Source: UBA1189 sp045660385
Lineage (GTDB): Bacteria; Bacteroidota; Bacteroidia; Bacteroidales; Bacteroidaceae
Direction of reading: 5' to 3'
Length of the DNA: 64,000 bases
Assembly (NCBI GenBank): GCA_045660385.1
Contig: JAZRDT010000009.1
Span: 16,622 to 80,621, forward strand
Below are positions 26,720-35,107 of this stretch, in pieces (within the stretch, counting starts at the first letter, position 1; each line of letters opens with the position of its first letter). The translations under genes and the position numbers were made by a program. The notes under the pieces were generated by a model, which ran no database searches, was not told the DNA's origin, and saw only the letters and a list, made by a program, of their open reading frames with translations.

Positions 26720-27607
26720 ATGATAAAACGACTGATGGTAGGTATGGTGGCGCTCATGTTGGCAGTGGCTTCGCTGAGCGCGCAGAACACGGATTATGTG
26801 GCCTATATTGATAAGTATAAGGATATCGCTATAGAGCAGATGGAGAAATATCATATCCCTGCAAGTATCACACTGGCGCAAGCGTTATTGGAGTCAGGTG
26901 CAGGTAAGAGTGAATTGGCACAGCGCTCAAACAATCACTTTGGCATCAAATGCCATAGCTGGGATGGTGAGCGCACCTATCATGACGACGATGAGGCCGG
27001 CGAGTGCTTTCGTGTGTACAAGAATGTTCGCGACTCGTACGAGGACCACTCGATGTTCTTGGCTACGGGTAGCAGATATGCTTTCCTGTTCAAGTTTGAC
27101 CACACGGATTATGTAAACTGGGCAAAGGGATTGAAACGTGCGGGATATGCTACGAGTCCGACCTATGCGGAGAAACTGATTGGCATCATCGAATCGTATG
27201 GTCTTGACCGCTATGACCGTGCCGGCTATGGTGACGTGAAGGAAACGGAGGTACGCTATTTGGGTTCGCACGAACCGATGCTAGCACACGACTTGGTGTA
27301 TATAGTGACTCGCCAGGGCGATACGATGCAGGGCATTGCCGATGAGTTTGGTATCCCGCGTCGTAAGTTGATGCGCTATAACGACCAACATAAGTATTAT
27401 GTGCCTGCCAAGGGTGATATCTTGTACTTGCACCGCAAGTATCGCCGTGCGCGCAAGCCTAATATGCATCACGTGGTGGCCGAGGGGGAAAGCATGTATC
27501 TGATAGCGCAGATGTATGGTATCCGCCTGAGCAGTCTGTATCGTTTGAACGAAGCTGAGCCTGCTACTTTTGCTCCGATGCCGGGCGATATCATTCGTTT
27601 GAGATAA
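26720..27607 (+). CDS. Glucosaminidase (GH73-like) with two LysM domains
   Basis: Peptidoglycan hydrolase expected to cut the glycan strand. The 295-residue protein has a signal peptide (AVASLSAQ), a glucosaminidase domain at about 25-165 with the catalytic-Glu region ITLAQALLESGAGKSELAQRSNNHFGIK, and two LysM modules (about 195-240, VYIVTRQGDTMQGIADEFGI; about 250-293, HHVVAEGESMYLIAQMYGI) that bind peptidoglycan. The ATG at 26720 precedes the Lys-Arg of the signal. Similar proteins in Bacteroidetes act in cell separation or wall turnover. The gene stands alone between a promoter and a strong terminator. Confidence 0.9.
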   Translation: MIKRLMVGMVALMLAVASLSAQNTDYVAYIDKYKDIAIEQMEKYHIPASITLAQALLESGAGKSELAQRSNNHFGIKCHSWDGERTYHDDDEAGECFRVYKNVRDSYEDHSMFLATGSRYAFLFKFDHTDYVNWAKGLKRAGYATSPTYAEKLIGIIESYGLDRYDRAGYGDVKETEVRYLGSHEPMLAHDLVYIVTRQGDTMQGIADEFGIPRRKLMRYNDQHKYYVPAKGDILYLHRKYRRARKPNMHHVVAEGESMYLIAQMYGIRLSSLYRLNEAEPATFAPMPGDIIRLR

Positions 27608-27645
27608 CGATAACGTCGACGTTGATGAAGACTTTTTGTCTCCAT

Positions 27646-27683
27646 AAAAAAAAGAGGAGGGCCACAGGGCTCTCCTCTTTTTT
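27646..27683. terminator. Bidirectional terminator (glucosaminidase / RNase G)
   Basis: An inverted repeat with a GAGGAGGGCC-type stem around a short ACAG loop, A8 on the left and T6 on the right, between two convergent genes. Confidence 0.9.
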
Positions 27684-27698
27684 GTTAGGGTGGGGTGA

Positions 27699-29273
27699 TC
27701 ACTTCATCTCTATCTCCTCTTTCATGTCGATCTCTTCGCCTTTGCTGTCGTAGAACTTATAGGCGAGCAAGGGCATGTCCTGATTGGGAGTGATGGTAAT
27801 GCCGAAGCCATACTTCATCTTCCAATGCATTTTCATGGACAGGAGCCCTTGGTTGACATAGGCGGCAACGTAGGGATGAATGTGTAGGTTGAATCTGCTT
27901 ATCTTCAACTTGTTTACGAGGTAATCAATCTTGCTCTCCAGTGTGTCGGTGAAGAGGATGGAGGCCTTGATGGTGCCCTTGCCGAAGCATACGGGACATG
28001 TTTCCTCGACGGCGACATCCATGGCGGGACGTACGCGCTGGCGGGTAATCTGCATCAAGCCGAACTTGCTCAGCGGAAGTATGTTGTGCTTGGCACGATC
28101 GCGCTGCATGTTCTGACACATGCGCTCGTAGAGCTTCTGGCGATTCTCGGCCGTGTCCATATCAATGAAGTCGACCACGATGATGCCTCCCATATCTCTG
28201 AGGCGTAGTTGGCGTGCGAGCTCGTCGGCAGCGCCGAGGTTGACATCGATGGCGTTTTCTTCTTGGTTGGTATTTCCTCTTGAGCGGTTTCCGCTGTTTA
28301 CGTCCACTACGTGCAGCGCTTCGGTGTGCTCGATGACCATGTAGGCACCGCCACGGTAGGGTACGATGCGGCCAAACGATGACTTAATCTGCTTGGTAAT
28401 GGCAAAGTTGTCAAACATGGGAAGCGTACCTGTATAGTGCTTCACGATGTGTGCTTTGTCGGGGGCTATCAGTGCCACGTAGTTGCGTATCTCGTTGTAT
28501 ACGGTGTCGTCGTTGACGTAGATGGCTTCGTACGAGGGGTTGAAGAGGTCGCGCAACATGGCTACGGCACGGCTGTTCTCCTCGTAGATGAGTACGGGTG
28601 GCTTGTCGGCTTTTTGTACCTTGATGATAGCTTCTTCCCACTGTTTGACAAGAACTTTCAGTTCGGCATCGAGCTCAGCTACACGCTTGCCTTCGGCTAC
28701 GGTGCGTACGATGACGCCGAAGTTCTTGGGCTTGATGCTTTGTATGAGTTGCTTGAGACGGGCACGCTCTTCGCCCGACTTGATCTTGGATGATACGGAA
28801 ACCTTGTCAGAGAAGGGTACCAGCACAATGAAGCGGCCTGCAAAGGAGAGGTCGGCTGTGAGGCGGGGACCCTTGGTGGATATGGGCTCTTTGACCACTT
28901 GCACCATAATCTCCTGGCCGGTCTGCAGAATATTGGCGATACTTCCCTCCTTGGGGAGCTCGGGCTGGCCGGTCGATTTGGAGTAGGGAGCAAGTTTTTT
29001 CTTGTCGCTGATTACCTGCTTTACATACTTGTGGTAGCAGTTGTAGTGGCTACCCAAGTCTTGATAGTGAAGAAAAGCCTCTTTGCTCGAACCTACATCA
29101 ACAAAGCATGCGTTGAGACCGGGCATAATCTTCTTAACCCGTCCCAAGTACATGTTGCCCACTGAGAACGACGCTTCACGCTTCTCGCGCTGAAACTCCA
29201 TCAGCACCTTATCTTCGGTTAGGGCGATGGTGATCTCATCGGGCTGTACATTGATAAATAATTCGCTTGTCAC
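27699..29273 (-). CDS. rng: Ribonuclease E/G
   Basis: Endoribonuclease for rRNA maturation and mRNA decay. The 524 residues start with the family N-terminus (ELFINVQPDEITIALTED), an S1 domain at about 38-130 (GNMYLGRVKKIMPGLNACFVDVG), then the catalytic DNase I-like region with the metal-binding aspartates in VVDVNSGNRS and GGIIVVDFIDMD, and the Zn-link CPVCFGKGTI near residue 425. The length fits RNase G rather than RNase E. It follows the small basic protein gene and HU on the same strand, an order I recall as common in Bacteroidales. Confidence 0.95.
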   Translation of the reverse strand: MTSELFINVQPDEITIALTEDKVLMEFQREKREASFSVGNMYLGRVKKIMPGLNACFVDVGSSKEAFLHYQDLGSHYNCYHKYVKQVISDKKKLAPYSKSTGQPELPKEGSIANILQTGQEIMVQVVKEPISTKGPRLTADLSFAGRFIVLVPFSDKVSVSSKIKSGEERARLKQLIQSIKPKNFGVIVRTVAEGKRVAELDAELKVLVKQWEEAIIKVQKADKPPVLIYEENSRAVAMLRDLFNPSYEAIYVNDDTVYNEIRNYVALIAPDKAHIVKHYTGTLPMFDNFAITKQIKSSFGRIVPYRGGAYMVIEHTEALHVVDVNSGNRSRGNTNQEENAIDVNLGAADELARQLRLRDMGGIIVVDFIDMDTAENRQKLYERMCQNMQRDRAKHNILPLSKFGLMQITRQRVRPAMDVAVEETCPVCFGKGTIKASILFTDTLESKIDYLVNKLKISRFNLHIHPYVAAYVNQGLLSMKMHWKMKYGFGITITPNQDMPLLAYKFYDSKGEEIDMKEEIEMK

Positions 29274-29400
29274 TTTTCTTGGGTTCTGATTAGTAAGTAT
29301 TTACTATTTACTATCACATACATTTCTTAAATCACAAAGAACAAACCCAAAATAGCATTGCACATTCTGAAGTTTGTTCCTTGTATTGTTCAGCCAGAGC

Positions 29401-29493
29401 TTACTTCTTGCTCTTGTGTCTGTTCTTTCTCAGTCTTTTTTTGCGCTTATGAGTCGCCATTTTATGACGCTTATGCTTCTTACCGTTTGGCAT
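29401..29493 (-). CDS. 30-residue highly basic protein, likely ribosomal
   Basis: This short gene encodes a protein starting MPNGKKHKRHKMATHKRKK and ending in LRKNRHKSKK, with over half its residues Lys, Arg or His. The pattern recurs, from memory, in Bacteroidetes between HU and RNase G as a conserved tiny protein. Its composition suggests an rRNA-binding ribosomal component similar in style to THX or bL36-type proteins; the exact name is uncertain. It lies 127 bp upstream of rng and 32 bp after the HU stop codon on the minus strand. Easily missed because of its length. Confidence 0.75.
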   Translation of the reverse strand: MPNGKKHKRHKMATHKRKKRLRKNRHKSKK

Positions 29494-29525
29494 AGTCGGG
29501 AAAATTTATAGGTTAATACTCAAAA

Positions 29526-29801
29526 TTATTTCTTTACGTCAGCAGCAAATGTCTTTGCAGGCTTGAATGCGGGGATGTTGTGCTCGGGCACTACGATTGT
29601 AGTGTTCTTAGAGATGTTACGAGCAGTCTTCTGAGCTCTCTTCTTCAAGATGAAGCTACCAAAACCGCGCAAATATACGTTCTCCTCGTTGGTCAACGAT
29701 TCCTTAACTACTTCCATGAAAGCTTCCACACACTTCAAAGCCTCGGCTTTGTCTACACCTGTCTTCTTGCTAATTTCGTTAACAACCTCAGATTTTGTCA
29801 T
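29526..29801 (-). CDS. HU family DNA-binding protein
   Basis: Nucleoid protein that bends DNA without sequence specificity. The 91 residues show the full HU fold: MTKSEVVNEISKKTGVDKAEA, VKESLTNEENVYLRGFGSFILKKR, ARNISKNTTIVVPEHNIPAFKPAK (DNA-binding beta arm) and a short helix. A minus-strand TATATTTG -7 box lies at 29851-29858, about 50 bp upstream of the ATG. Two more HU-type genes and an HU-SPOR fusion exist in this window. Confidence 0.95.
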   Translation of the reverse strand: MTKSEVVNEISKKTGVDKAEALKCVEAFMEVVKESLTNEENVYLRGFGSFILKKRAQKTARNISKNTTIVVPEHNIPAFKPAKTFAADVKK

Positions 29802-29919
29802 TTTTTCTTAATTTTATTGTTTTACAATTTGTTCGTTTCATTTCGGGTTGCAAATATAGAGTTTTTCTCGTTTCTAAAAAAATATATTTACCTATTTTTT
29901 TTGTAAATGGCTCACTTTG

Positions 29920-29951
29920 TTTGTTATGTCTCTGCTTTTTGCCTATTTTTG
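29920..29951 (+). promoter_or_regulatory. Promoter of mutY-ssb-PPTase
   Basis: TTTG (29920-29923), 20-bp spacer, TATTTTTG (29944-29951), 29 bp before the mutY ATG. It is divergent from the HU promoter. Confidence 0.65.
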
Positions 29952-29980
29952 TAGCATAAATTAACCTTTGTATTAAAAAA

Positions 29981-31027
29981 ATGGACGAAATTTGTGGACC
30001 TCTCTTCGAATGGTATGATAAGCATAAACGCAATCTCCCGTGGCGGGATACGCGTGTACCTTATTATATATGGATATCTGAGGTTATACTACAGCAGACG
30101 CGTGTGGCGCAAGGGTATGACTATTTCGTCCGTTTCATCGAACATTTTCCTACTGTAGAGGAGTTAGCTGCCGCACCCGAGGATGAGGTGATGCGCCTGT
30201 GGCAGGGCTTGGGCTATTACTCGAGAGCACGCAACTTGCATGCTGCGGCCAAACAGTTGGTGGCATTAGGGGTGTTTCCCTGCACTTATGAGGGGATACG
30301 CGAACTTAAGGGAGTGGGCGACTATACGGCGGCGGCGATTGCTTCGTTTGCCTTCGATGTGCCCAAAGCTGCGGTAGATGGCAATGTATGCCGTGTGTGG
30401 GCGCGTTTGTTTGGCATTGATGTGCCCATTGATACGGCGCGTGGCAAGCAACAGATAACGGAGGTGGCACAGGCACTGATGCCTGTGGAGTATGCGGCTA
30501 AATATAACCAGGCGGTGATGGAGTTTGGTGCACTGCAGTGTACGCCTCAGTCGCCCCGATGCGACGAGTGCCCTTTGGCGCATAAGTGTGTGGCGCTAGC
30601 TACGGGCAGGGTGGGTGAATTGCCGATGAAATCGCATAAAACGAAGGTGGTGCCGCGCTATATGTCCTATTTATATATACACAATGGTAGAGAACTGTTG
30701 TTGCATAAGCGCACGGCAAATGATATCTGGCTCAATCTGTATGAACTTCCTTTGATTGAGACTCCTTCTCCGATTGGTCCGGAGGATATTTTTCGTGTCC
30801 CTGACTTCATGGCTTGGCATGCCATGCTGCCCGATGCGGTGTATGAGGGAGCTACTGGCACGGTGAAACATGTGTTGTCGCACAGGGTGTTGCACACTAT
30901 ATTCTACGAACTTGTGGTGAGTGGACCTTTGCCTTGTCCCGAGGGGTTCGTAGTGGCGCCCTTTGTGGAGCTGGAACACTATGCACTCCCGCGACTGATA
31001 GAGAAATACCTAGAGGAAAAAATCTGA
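29981..31027 (+). CDS. mutY: A/G-specific adenine glycosylase
   Basis: Base-excision enzyme that removes adenine opposite 8-oxoguanine. The 348 residues contain the catalytic Glu region WISEVILQQTRV near 33, the helix-hairpin-helix GVGDYTAAAIASFAF near 110 with the catalytic Asp in AAVDGNVCRVWARL, the 4Fe-4S ligand set C-x6-C-x2-C-x5-C (CTPQSPRCDECPLAHKC) near 187, and a C-terminal NUDIX-like domain for 8-oxoG recognition. It leads a run with ssb and a phosphopantetheinyl transferase. Confidence 0.96.
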   Translation: MDEICGPLFEWYDKHKRNLPWRDTRVPYYIWISEVILQQTRVAQGYDYFVRFIEHFPTVEELAAAPEDEVMRLWQGLGYYSRARNLHAAAKQLVALGVFPCTYEGIRELKGVGDYTAAAIASFAFDVPKAAVDGNVCRVWARLFGIDVPIDTARGKQQITEVAQALMPVEYAAKYNQAVMEFGALQCTPQSPRCDECPLAHKCVALATGRVGELPMKSHKTKVVPRYMSYLYIHNGRELLLHKRTANDIWLNLYELPLIETPSPIGPEDIFRVPDFMAWHAMLPDAVYEGATGTVKHVLSHRVLHTIFYELVVSGPLPCPEGFVVAPFVELEHYALPRLIEKYLEEKI

Positions 31028-31096
31028 CGGTGATGCGTCGGATGTTAGAAAAAATGACTAACTTTGAAGTCGGAACAATCCTATAATTATATAACC

Positions 31097-31519
31097 ATGT
31101 CAGTAAATAAGGTAATATTGATCGGTAACGTGGGTCGTGAGCCCAACGTGCGCTATTATGATCGCGAACAGGCAGTGGCAAGTGTTACGTTGGCAACCAC
31201 AGAACGCGGATATCAGTTGCAGAATGGTACACAGGTACCCGACCGTACGGAGTGGCACAATCTCGTGTTTTGGGGCGGAATTGCCAAAACGGTAGAGAAA
31301 TATGTGCACAAGGGCGACAAACTCTATGTCGAGGGTACACTTCGTAGCCGCTCGTATGACGACAAGAACGGGGTGAGCCGCACCATCGTGGAAATTTATG
31401 TAAATAATATGGAGATGCTTTCGCGCAATCCGCAACAGGGTGCTGCCGCTACTACTCCGTCGGCAACGCAGAATCCTACGGTGGCATCGGGCCAGTCAGT
31501 TGACCAGCCTCCTTTCTAA
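31097..31519 (+). CDS. ssb: Single-stranded DNA-binding protein
   Basis: Binds single-stranded DNA in replication and repair. The 140-residue product has an OB fold (MSVNKVILIGNVGREPNVRY, WHNLVFWGGIAKTVEKYVHKGDKLYVEG) and a short low-complexity tail. The C-terminus reads SVDQPPF, so the usual acidic DDDIPF-like tip is reduced to one Asp. The start at 31097 gives the conserved N-terminus; the frame is open further upstream. A TAACTTTG box at 31059-31066 may add a weak promoter. Ends 24 bp before the chosen PPTase start. Confidence 0.95.
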   Translation: MSVNKVILIGNVGREPNVRYYDREQAVASVTLATTERGYQLQNGTQVPDRTEWHNLVFWGGIAKTVEKYVHKGDKLYVEGTLRSRSYDDKNGVSRTIVEIYVNNMEMLSRNPQQGAAATTPSATQNPTVASGQSVDQPPF

Positions 31520-31543
31520 TATAATAGGTTGTACTGGGAAATA

Positions 31544-32200
31544 ATGCCGCTATATACTCATTGCATCTTTGAGGACGGAGGCATCGCCATATGGCACATC
31601 GAGGAGAGTACCGAGGTGTTGTATGCCTTGCTGGGGACTACGCGTTATGATGATGCCTTGGCAACCATCAGTCATGAGGCACGCCGTGCCGAGTGGCTAG
31701 CTGTACGTGTGCTCATAGCGCAACTGTTGGGGGCCGACAAGGAGGTGCTCTACCAGACTTCGGGGCGGCCCTATCTTGCCGATGGAAGCTACTACATCAG
31801 TATCTCGCACACTAAGGGCTATGTTGCCATTGCCTATCATCGTTCATCTCCTATAGGGGTCGATGTCGAGCAGATAGCCTCGCGGGTGGAACGCATTGCA
31901 TTTCGTTTTACTCATCCCGACGAGGCTGCCTATATTGATGGATGCGATACTAAACGACGTCTGATGTATTGGCTCATCAACTGGTCGGCCAAGGAGACGT
32001 TGTACAAGGTCTCTAACAATAGTGCTGCGGCAGAGTTTCGGGAGGCTTTTCGCATAGCACCCTATGAATTGTCTCAGCTGGGAACGCTTGATGTTCAGTG
32101 TTTTGCATACACGGATGACGCTTTGCCGATGTGTGTGCACTATCGTGTGTTCCCTGATATTGTATGTACGTGGGTCGTGGTGAGCGATGAAGTAAATTGA
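31544..32200 (+). CDS. 4'-phosphopantetheinyl transferase (Sfp type)
   Basis: Transfers phosphopantetheine from CoA to carrier-protein domains. The 218 residues include the magnesium/CoA motif IGVDVEQI near 107 and WSAKETLYK near 151, with ISHTKGYVAIAY between HisAsn-type CoA contacts. The ATG at 31544 gives MPLYTH; the frame opens a few codons earlier. In many Bacteroidales, from memory, gldE stands between ssb and this gene; here it is absent. No polyketide or peptide synthetase genes are in the window, so the likely partner is the fatty-acid ACP. Confidence 0.88.
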   Translation: MPLYTHCIFEDGGIAIWHIEESTEVLYALLGTTRYDDALATISHEARRAEWLAVRVLIAQLLGADKEVLYQTSGRPYLADGSYYISISHTKGYVAIAYHRSSPIGVDVEQIASRVERIAFRFTHPDEAAYIDGCDTKRRLMYWLINWSAKETLYKVSNNSAAAEFREAFRIAPYELSQLGTLDVQCFAYTDDALPMCVHYRVFPDIVCTWVVVSDEVN

Positions 32201-32208
32201 CGATTCAG

Positions 32209-32239
32209 TTTGCAGAGCAAAGTTTTTTGTCTACTTTTG
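32209..32239 (+). promoter_or_regulatory. Promoter of rfbC
   Basis: TTTG (32209-32212), exactly 19 bp, then TACTTTTG (32232-32239), 27 bp upstream of the rfbC ATG. Confidence 0.75.
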
Positions 32240-32266
32240 CACTGAAAAAAATAAGATTACATCAGA

Positions 32267-32815
32267 ATGGAATATATATCTACAGCCATCGAAGGCGTAT
32301 ATTTGATTCGTCCTCGTGTGTTTAATGATGCACGTGGCTATTTTATGGAGGCATTCAAGCAAGAGGAGTTTGATGCCAATGTGTATCCGGTGAAATTTGT
32401 GCAGGACAACGAATCGATGTCATCCTACGGCGTGCTTCGTGGCTTGCACTATCAGAAAGGAGAGTGGAGTCAGGCTAAGTTGGTGCGCGTAATCAAGGGC
32501 CGTGTGCTCGATGTGGCTGTAGATATGCGCAAGTCGTCGCCCACCTTCGGCAAGTATGTGATGGCTGAACTTAGCGAGGATAACAAGATGCAATTTTTCA
32601 TCCCCCGTGGTTTTGCTCATGGATTTCTGGTGCTGAGCGACGAGGCAGTATTTACCTATAAGGTGGATAATGTGTATGCTCCGCAGGCCGAGGCTTCGGT
32701 GCTGTTCTCCGACGAGGAGATTGGTATTGAGTGGCCTATTGCGGCAGAGGAAATGAGACTCTCGCCTAAGGATATGGCAGCAGTACCCTTCAGTCGGGCC
32801 GAGTACTTCGACTAA
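32267..32815 (+). CDS. rfbC: dTDP-4-dehydrorhamnose 3,5-epimerase
   Basis: Third enzyme of dTDP-L-rhamnose synthesis. The 182-residue cupin protein has FNDARGYFMEAFKQEEF near 22, FVQDNESMSSYGVLRGLHYQKG near 45 (with the catalytic His), VLDVAVDMRKSSPTFGKY, and FFIPRGFAHGFLVLSDEAVFTYKVDN near 110. Length and motifs are standard. It stands alone with its own promoter and a terminator, away from rfbA, rfbB and rfbD, so its partners must be elsewhere in the genome. Confidence 0.95.
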   Translation: MEYISTAIEGVYLIRPRVFNDARGYFMEAFKQEEFDANVYPVKFVQDNESMSSYGVLRGLHYQKGEWSQAKLVRVIKGRVLDVAVDMRKSSPTFGKYVMAELSEDNKMQFFIPRGFAHGFLVLSDEAVFTYKVDNVYAPQAEASVLFSDEEIGIEWPIAAEEMRLSPKDMAAVPFSRAEYFD

Positions 32816-32833
32816 ATGGCAATTGATAAATTA

Positions 32834-32860
32834 AGAGACGGACTCAGAATCCGTCTCTTT
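32834..32860. terminator. Terminator between rfbC and superoxide dismutase
   Basis: Inverted repeat AGAGACGGA (32834-32842) / TCCGTCTCT (32850-32858) with a 7-nt loop and a T tract on the plus side; convergent genes could both use it. Confidence 0.85.
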
Positions 32861-32881
32861 TATTTGCATCAGAGTTTTCTG

Positions 32882-33487
32882 TCATAGCGGTAATCGACTC
32901 TCGATGACGTCCCAATTCATGATTTCCCACAACGTATCGAAGTGGACTTTCTTGTCGAAGGCATAGTCGAGATACCAACTATGCTCCCAGCAGTCGATAC
33001 CTAAGATGGGTGTCATGCCACGTCGCCATGGGTTGCCTCCACCGCTCTCTTTTACGATGGTCAAGCGTCCTTCGGTGTCCATCGCTAGCCATACCCAGCC
33101 GCTGCCAAAGACGCTCATGGCGGCTTCGCTCATCTGTTTCTTGAATGCCTCCATGCCTCCGAAATGGAAGTTGATGGCGTTGGTGAGACGTCGACCAGGC
33201 GCCTTGTATTGTGCTGTGGGGATGAATTGCTCAAAGTATAGTTTGTGATTCATGACCTGTCCGGCATTGTTGTAGATAGGGCCATCGGCAGCTTGCTGTA
33301 CAATCTCTTCTACCAGCAAACCTTCGTATTCGCTTCCGGGAATCAGTTTGTTGAGGTTGTTGACGTAGGCTGCAAAGTGCTTGCCATGGTGGTTCTCAAT
33401 GGTGGCCTTGCTGATGACGGGCTCTAAGGCATGCGAGGGGTAGGGAAGTACGGGCAGCGTGTAGGCTGTAATGCGGGTTGTTGACAT
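32882..33487 (-). CDS. sodB: Superoxide dismutase, Fe/Mn family
   Basis: Converts superoxide to peroxide and oxygen. The product (201 residues) matches Bacteroides-type SOD: YTLPVLPYPSHALEPVIS, ENHHGKHFAAYVNNLN (metal His), NHKLYFEQF (metal His), FGSGWVWL, and DCWEHSWYLDY (metal Asp and His). The frame is open upstream, and an ATG at 33517 would add a short hydrophobic stretch (FTTLLSILIM) that could pass for a weak export signal; 33487 is chosen since it lies closer to known N-termini. Fe versus Mn use cannot be told; close relatives are often cambialistic. Confidence 0.93.
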   Translation of the reverse strand: MSTTRITAYTLPVLPYPSHALEPVISKATIENHHGKHFAAYVNNLNKLIPGSEYEGLLVEEIVQQAADGPIYNNAGQVMNHKLYFEQFIPTAQYKAPGRRLTNAINFHFGGMEAFKKQMSEAAMSVFGSGWVWLAMDTEGRLTIVKESGGGNPWRRGMTPILGIDCWEHSWYLDYAFDKKVHFDTLWEIMNWDVIESRLPL

Positions 33488-33587
33488 AATGAGGATGGAT
33501 AAAAGAGTTGTAAACATATTGCTAATGATATATGTGCTTATAACCCCTTCCAGTGTGTAATGTTCAACAATGTGACAATTATTGGCT

Positions 33588-33622
33588 AAAACAAAACAGG
33601 AGCACGTCATAGCGTGCTCCTG
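33588..33622 (-). terminator. Terminator of the GH43 operon
   Basis: Perfect 10-bp stem CAGGAGCACG / CGTGCTCCTG (33597-33606 and 33613-33622) with a 6-nt loop, followed on the minus strand by TTTTGTTTT. Confidence 0.85.
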
Positions 33623-33647
33623 CGATTTATCTGTTGAGGAGGAAAAG

Positions 33648-35105
33648 TTAGTAGACGTCGATCTCAGCTACCGATACTCCCCAGCGCTCGGTAGAGGTGA
33701 GCATGAAGTAACGGGCTTGGCAGGGAGCAAAGTCAACCTCGGTCCAATAGGGCATCCAGTTGCTCTTGCTTACAGGTTTCCAATCCTTGCCGTTCTCGCT
33801 CACGTAGAAGGTGTAGCTACGCACCAGGCCGAAGGCGGAGTTGTCGGTACGGGGTGTGCAGAGGAATCCGCTGAGGGTTTGTACGCGCCCCATATCTACC
33901 ATGATGCGGTGCTGTACTTTGGGGGCATTCCAATCCCACCGGTTGGCGCGCTGACCTCGGGGCTGCTCCTTGGGTAGTTGCGTGTGCCACAGAGTGGTGG
34001 GGTCGCCGTCGATGGCGTTGGTTGCAGTGTAGTTGCCACGTGTAGTCTCGGCACTGCTATAGTCGAGCACGCGCCAATGCTTCTTGCTGATGTAGCGGTC
34101 GGCTGTAGAGGTGGGGTGCCATTCTCCAGTGGTGTAGTTGATATCAAACTGGCGGGTATAATTGAACACGCAGCTATCGGCCGTGAAGGAGATGGGGAAG
34201 ATGATAGTCTTCGACTCGGGCAAACGGGGGTCTTGCCAGCGGTCGCCCACATAGAGGTGGGTGGTTTGCTTGGTGCCCTTTATGGTGAGGATGCTTGCAG
34301 CCTGAGTATCAAAGGCAATGGAGTTTCCTACCTGCTTGAGTTCGCTCCATCCTTCGGTGAGCGACTTTGAGTAAGAGAGCATGCAGGGGTTGGGGTCCCA
34401 GCCTGTGCATGCTGATGACAACATGTAATAGGTATCGCCTACACGCACGATAGCAGGTGCTTCGCGGCTCTTCCACTTGAAGAGTTCGGTATACTCTACG
34501 GCGGAGAGGTAGTCGTCAGACAGGCGGAAGAGGCCCAAGTGCTGATTTTCTTCGATAGTGGAGATAAAGTAGGCAGTGCCGTCATCGTCGACAAAGATAT
34601 TGCAGTCTCGTGACTTTACACCCAACGGACGTCCACCCCAATGGTAGGTGTAGGGACCGTTGACGGTGTTGCTGTAGAATACGCCAGCCTCAGAAGCACC
34701 ATAATTGCTACTCTCCCAATGACACCATACGACGTATTGCTTTGTCTTTGCGCAATACATGAGTTTGGGACGCTCGATCATGCGTTTGCTGCCCAAATCG
34801 GGGTGAGTGACGTGGTTCTCGATGATTTTACGTTCAAATTTCCAGTTGACAAGGTCCTTGGATGAGTACATGTTTACGTCGGGGTTCCATGATGATGAGC
34901 GGTCCTCGCCAATCATGTACCATGTGTCGCCAACCTTGAGGAAGCCTGCACCATGGGCCTGTACATCGTTACCCTCTGAGTCGATCCATAGGTTACCATT
35001 GGTGATGGTTGTGAACTGTCCGGCATCTTGCGTGGCTGTCTGTCCCTGTAGCTGTTGGCTGAAGGCTGTTGCTGTGAGCAAGGCGATAGCTAAAACTTTT
35101 TTCAT
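33648..35105 (-). CDS. GH43-like glycosidase with discoidin (F5/8C, CBM32-like) domain
   Basis: Predicted exported five-bladed beta-propeller glycosidase acting on arabinose- or galactose-containing glycans. The 485 residues begin with a signal peptide (AIALLTATAFSQ). Blade motifs include HAHGAG-like VQAHGAGFLKVGDTWYMIGED near 50, IERPKLMY near 105, SRDCNIFVDDDGTAYF near 165 and SREAPAIVRVGDTYYMLSS near 215, which carry plausible catalytic acids. Residues about 350-485 form a discoidin-type carbohydrate-binding domain (ATNAIDGDPTTLWHT, HRIMVDMGRVQTLSGF). It is the last gene of an operon with an FKBP and an esterase. Exact GH43 subfamily and substrate are not determined. Confidence 0.82.
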   Translation of the reverse strand: MKKVLAIALLTATAFSQQLQGQTATQDAGQFTTITNGNLWIDSEGNDVQAHGAGFLKVGDTWYMIGEDRSSSWNPDVNMYSSKDLVNWKFERKIIENHVTHPDLGSKRMIERPKLMYCAKTKQYVVWCHWESSNYGASEAGVFYSNTVNGPYTYHWGGRPLGVKSRDCNIFVDDDGTAYFISTIEENQHLGLFRLSDDYLSAVEYTELFKWKSREAPAIVRVGDTYYMLSSACTGWDPNPCMLSYSKSLTEGWSELKQVGNSIAFDTQAASILTIKGTKQTTHLYVGDRWQDPRLPESKTIIFPISFTADSCVFNYTRQFDINYTTGEWHPTSTADRYISKKHWRVLDYSSAETTRGNYTATNAIDGDPTTLWHTQLPKEQPRGQRANRWDWNAPKVQHRIMVDMGRVQTLSGFLCTPRTDNSAFGLVRSYTFYVSENGKDWKPVSKSNWMPYWTEVDFAPCQARYFMLTSTERWGVSVAEIDVY

Positions 35106-35107
35106 AG

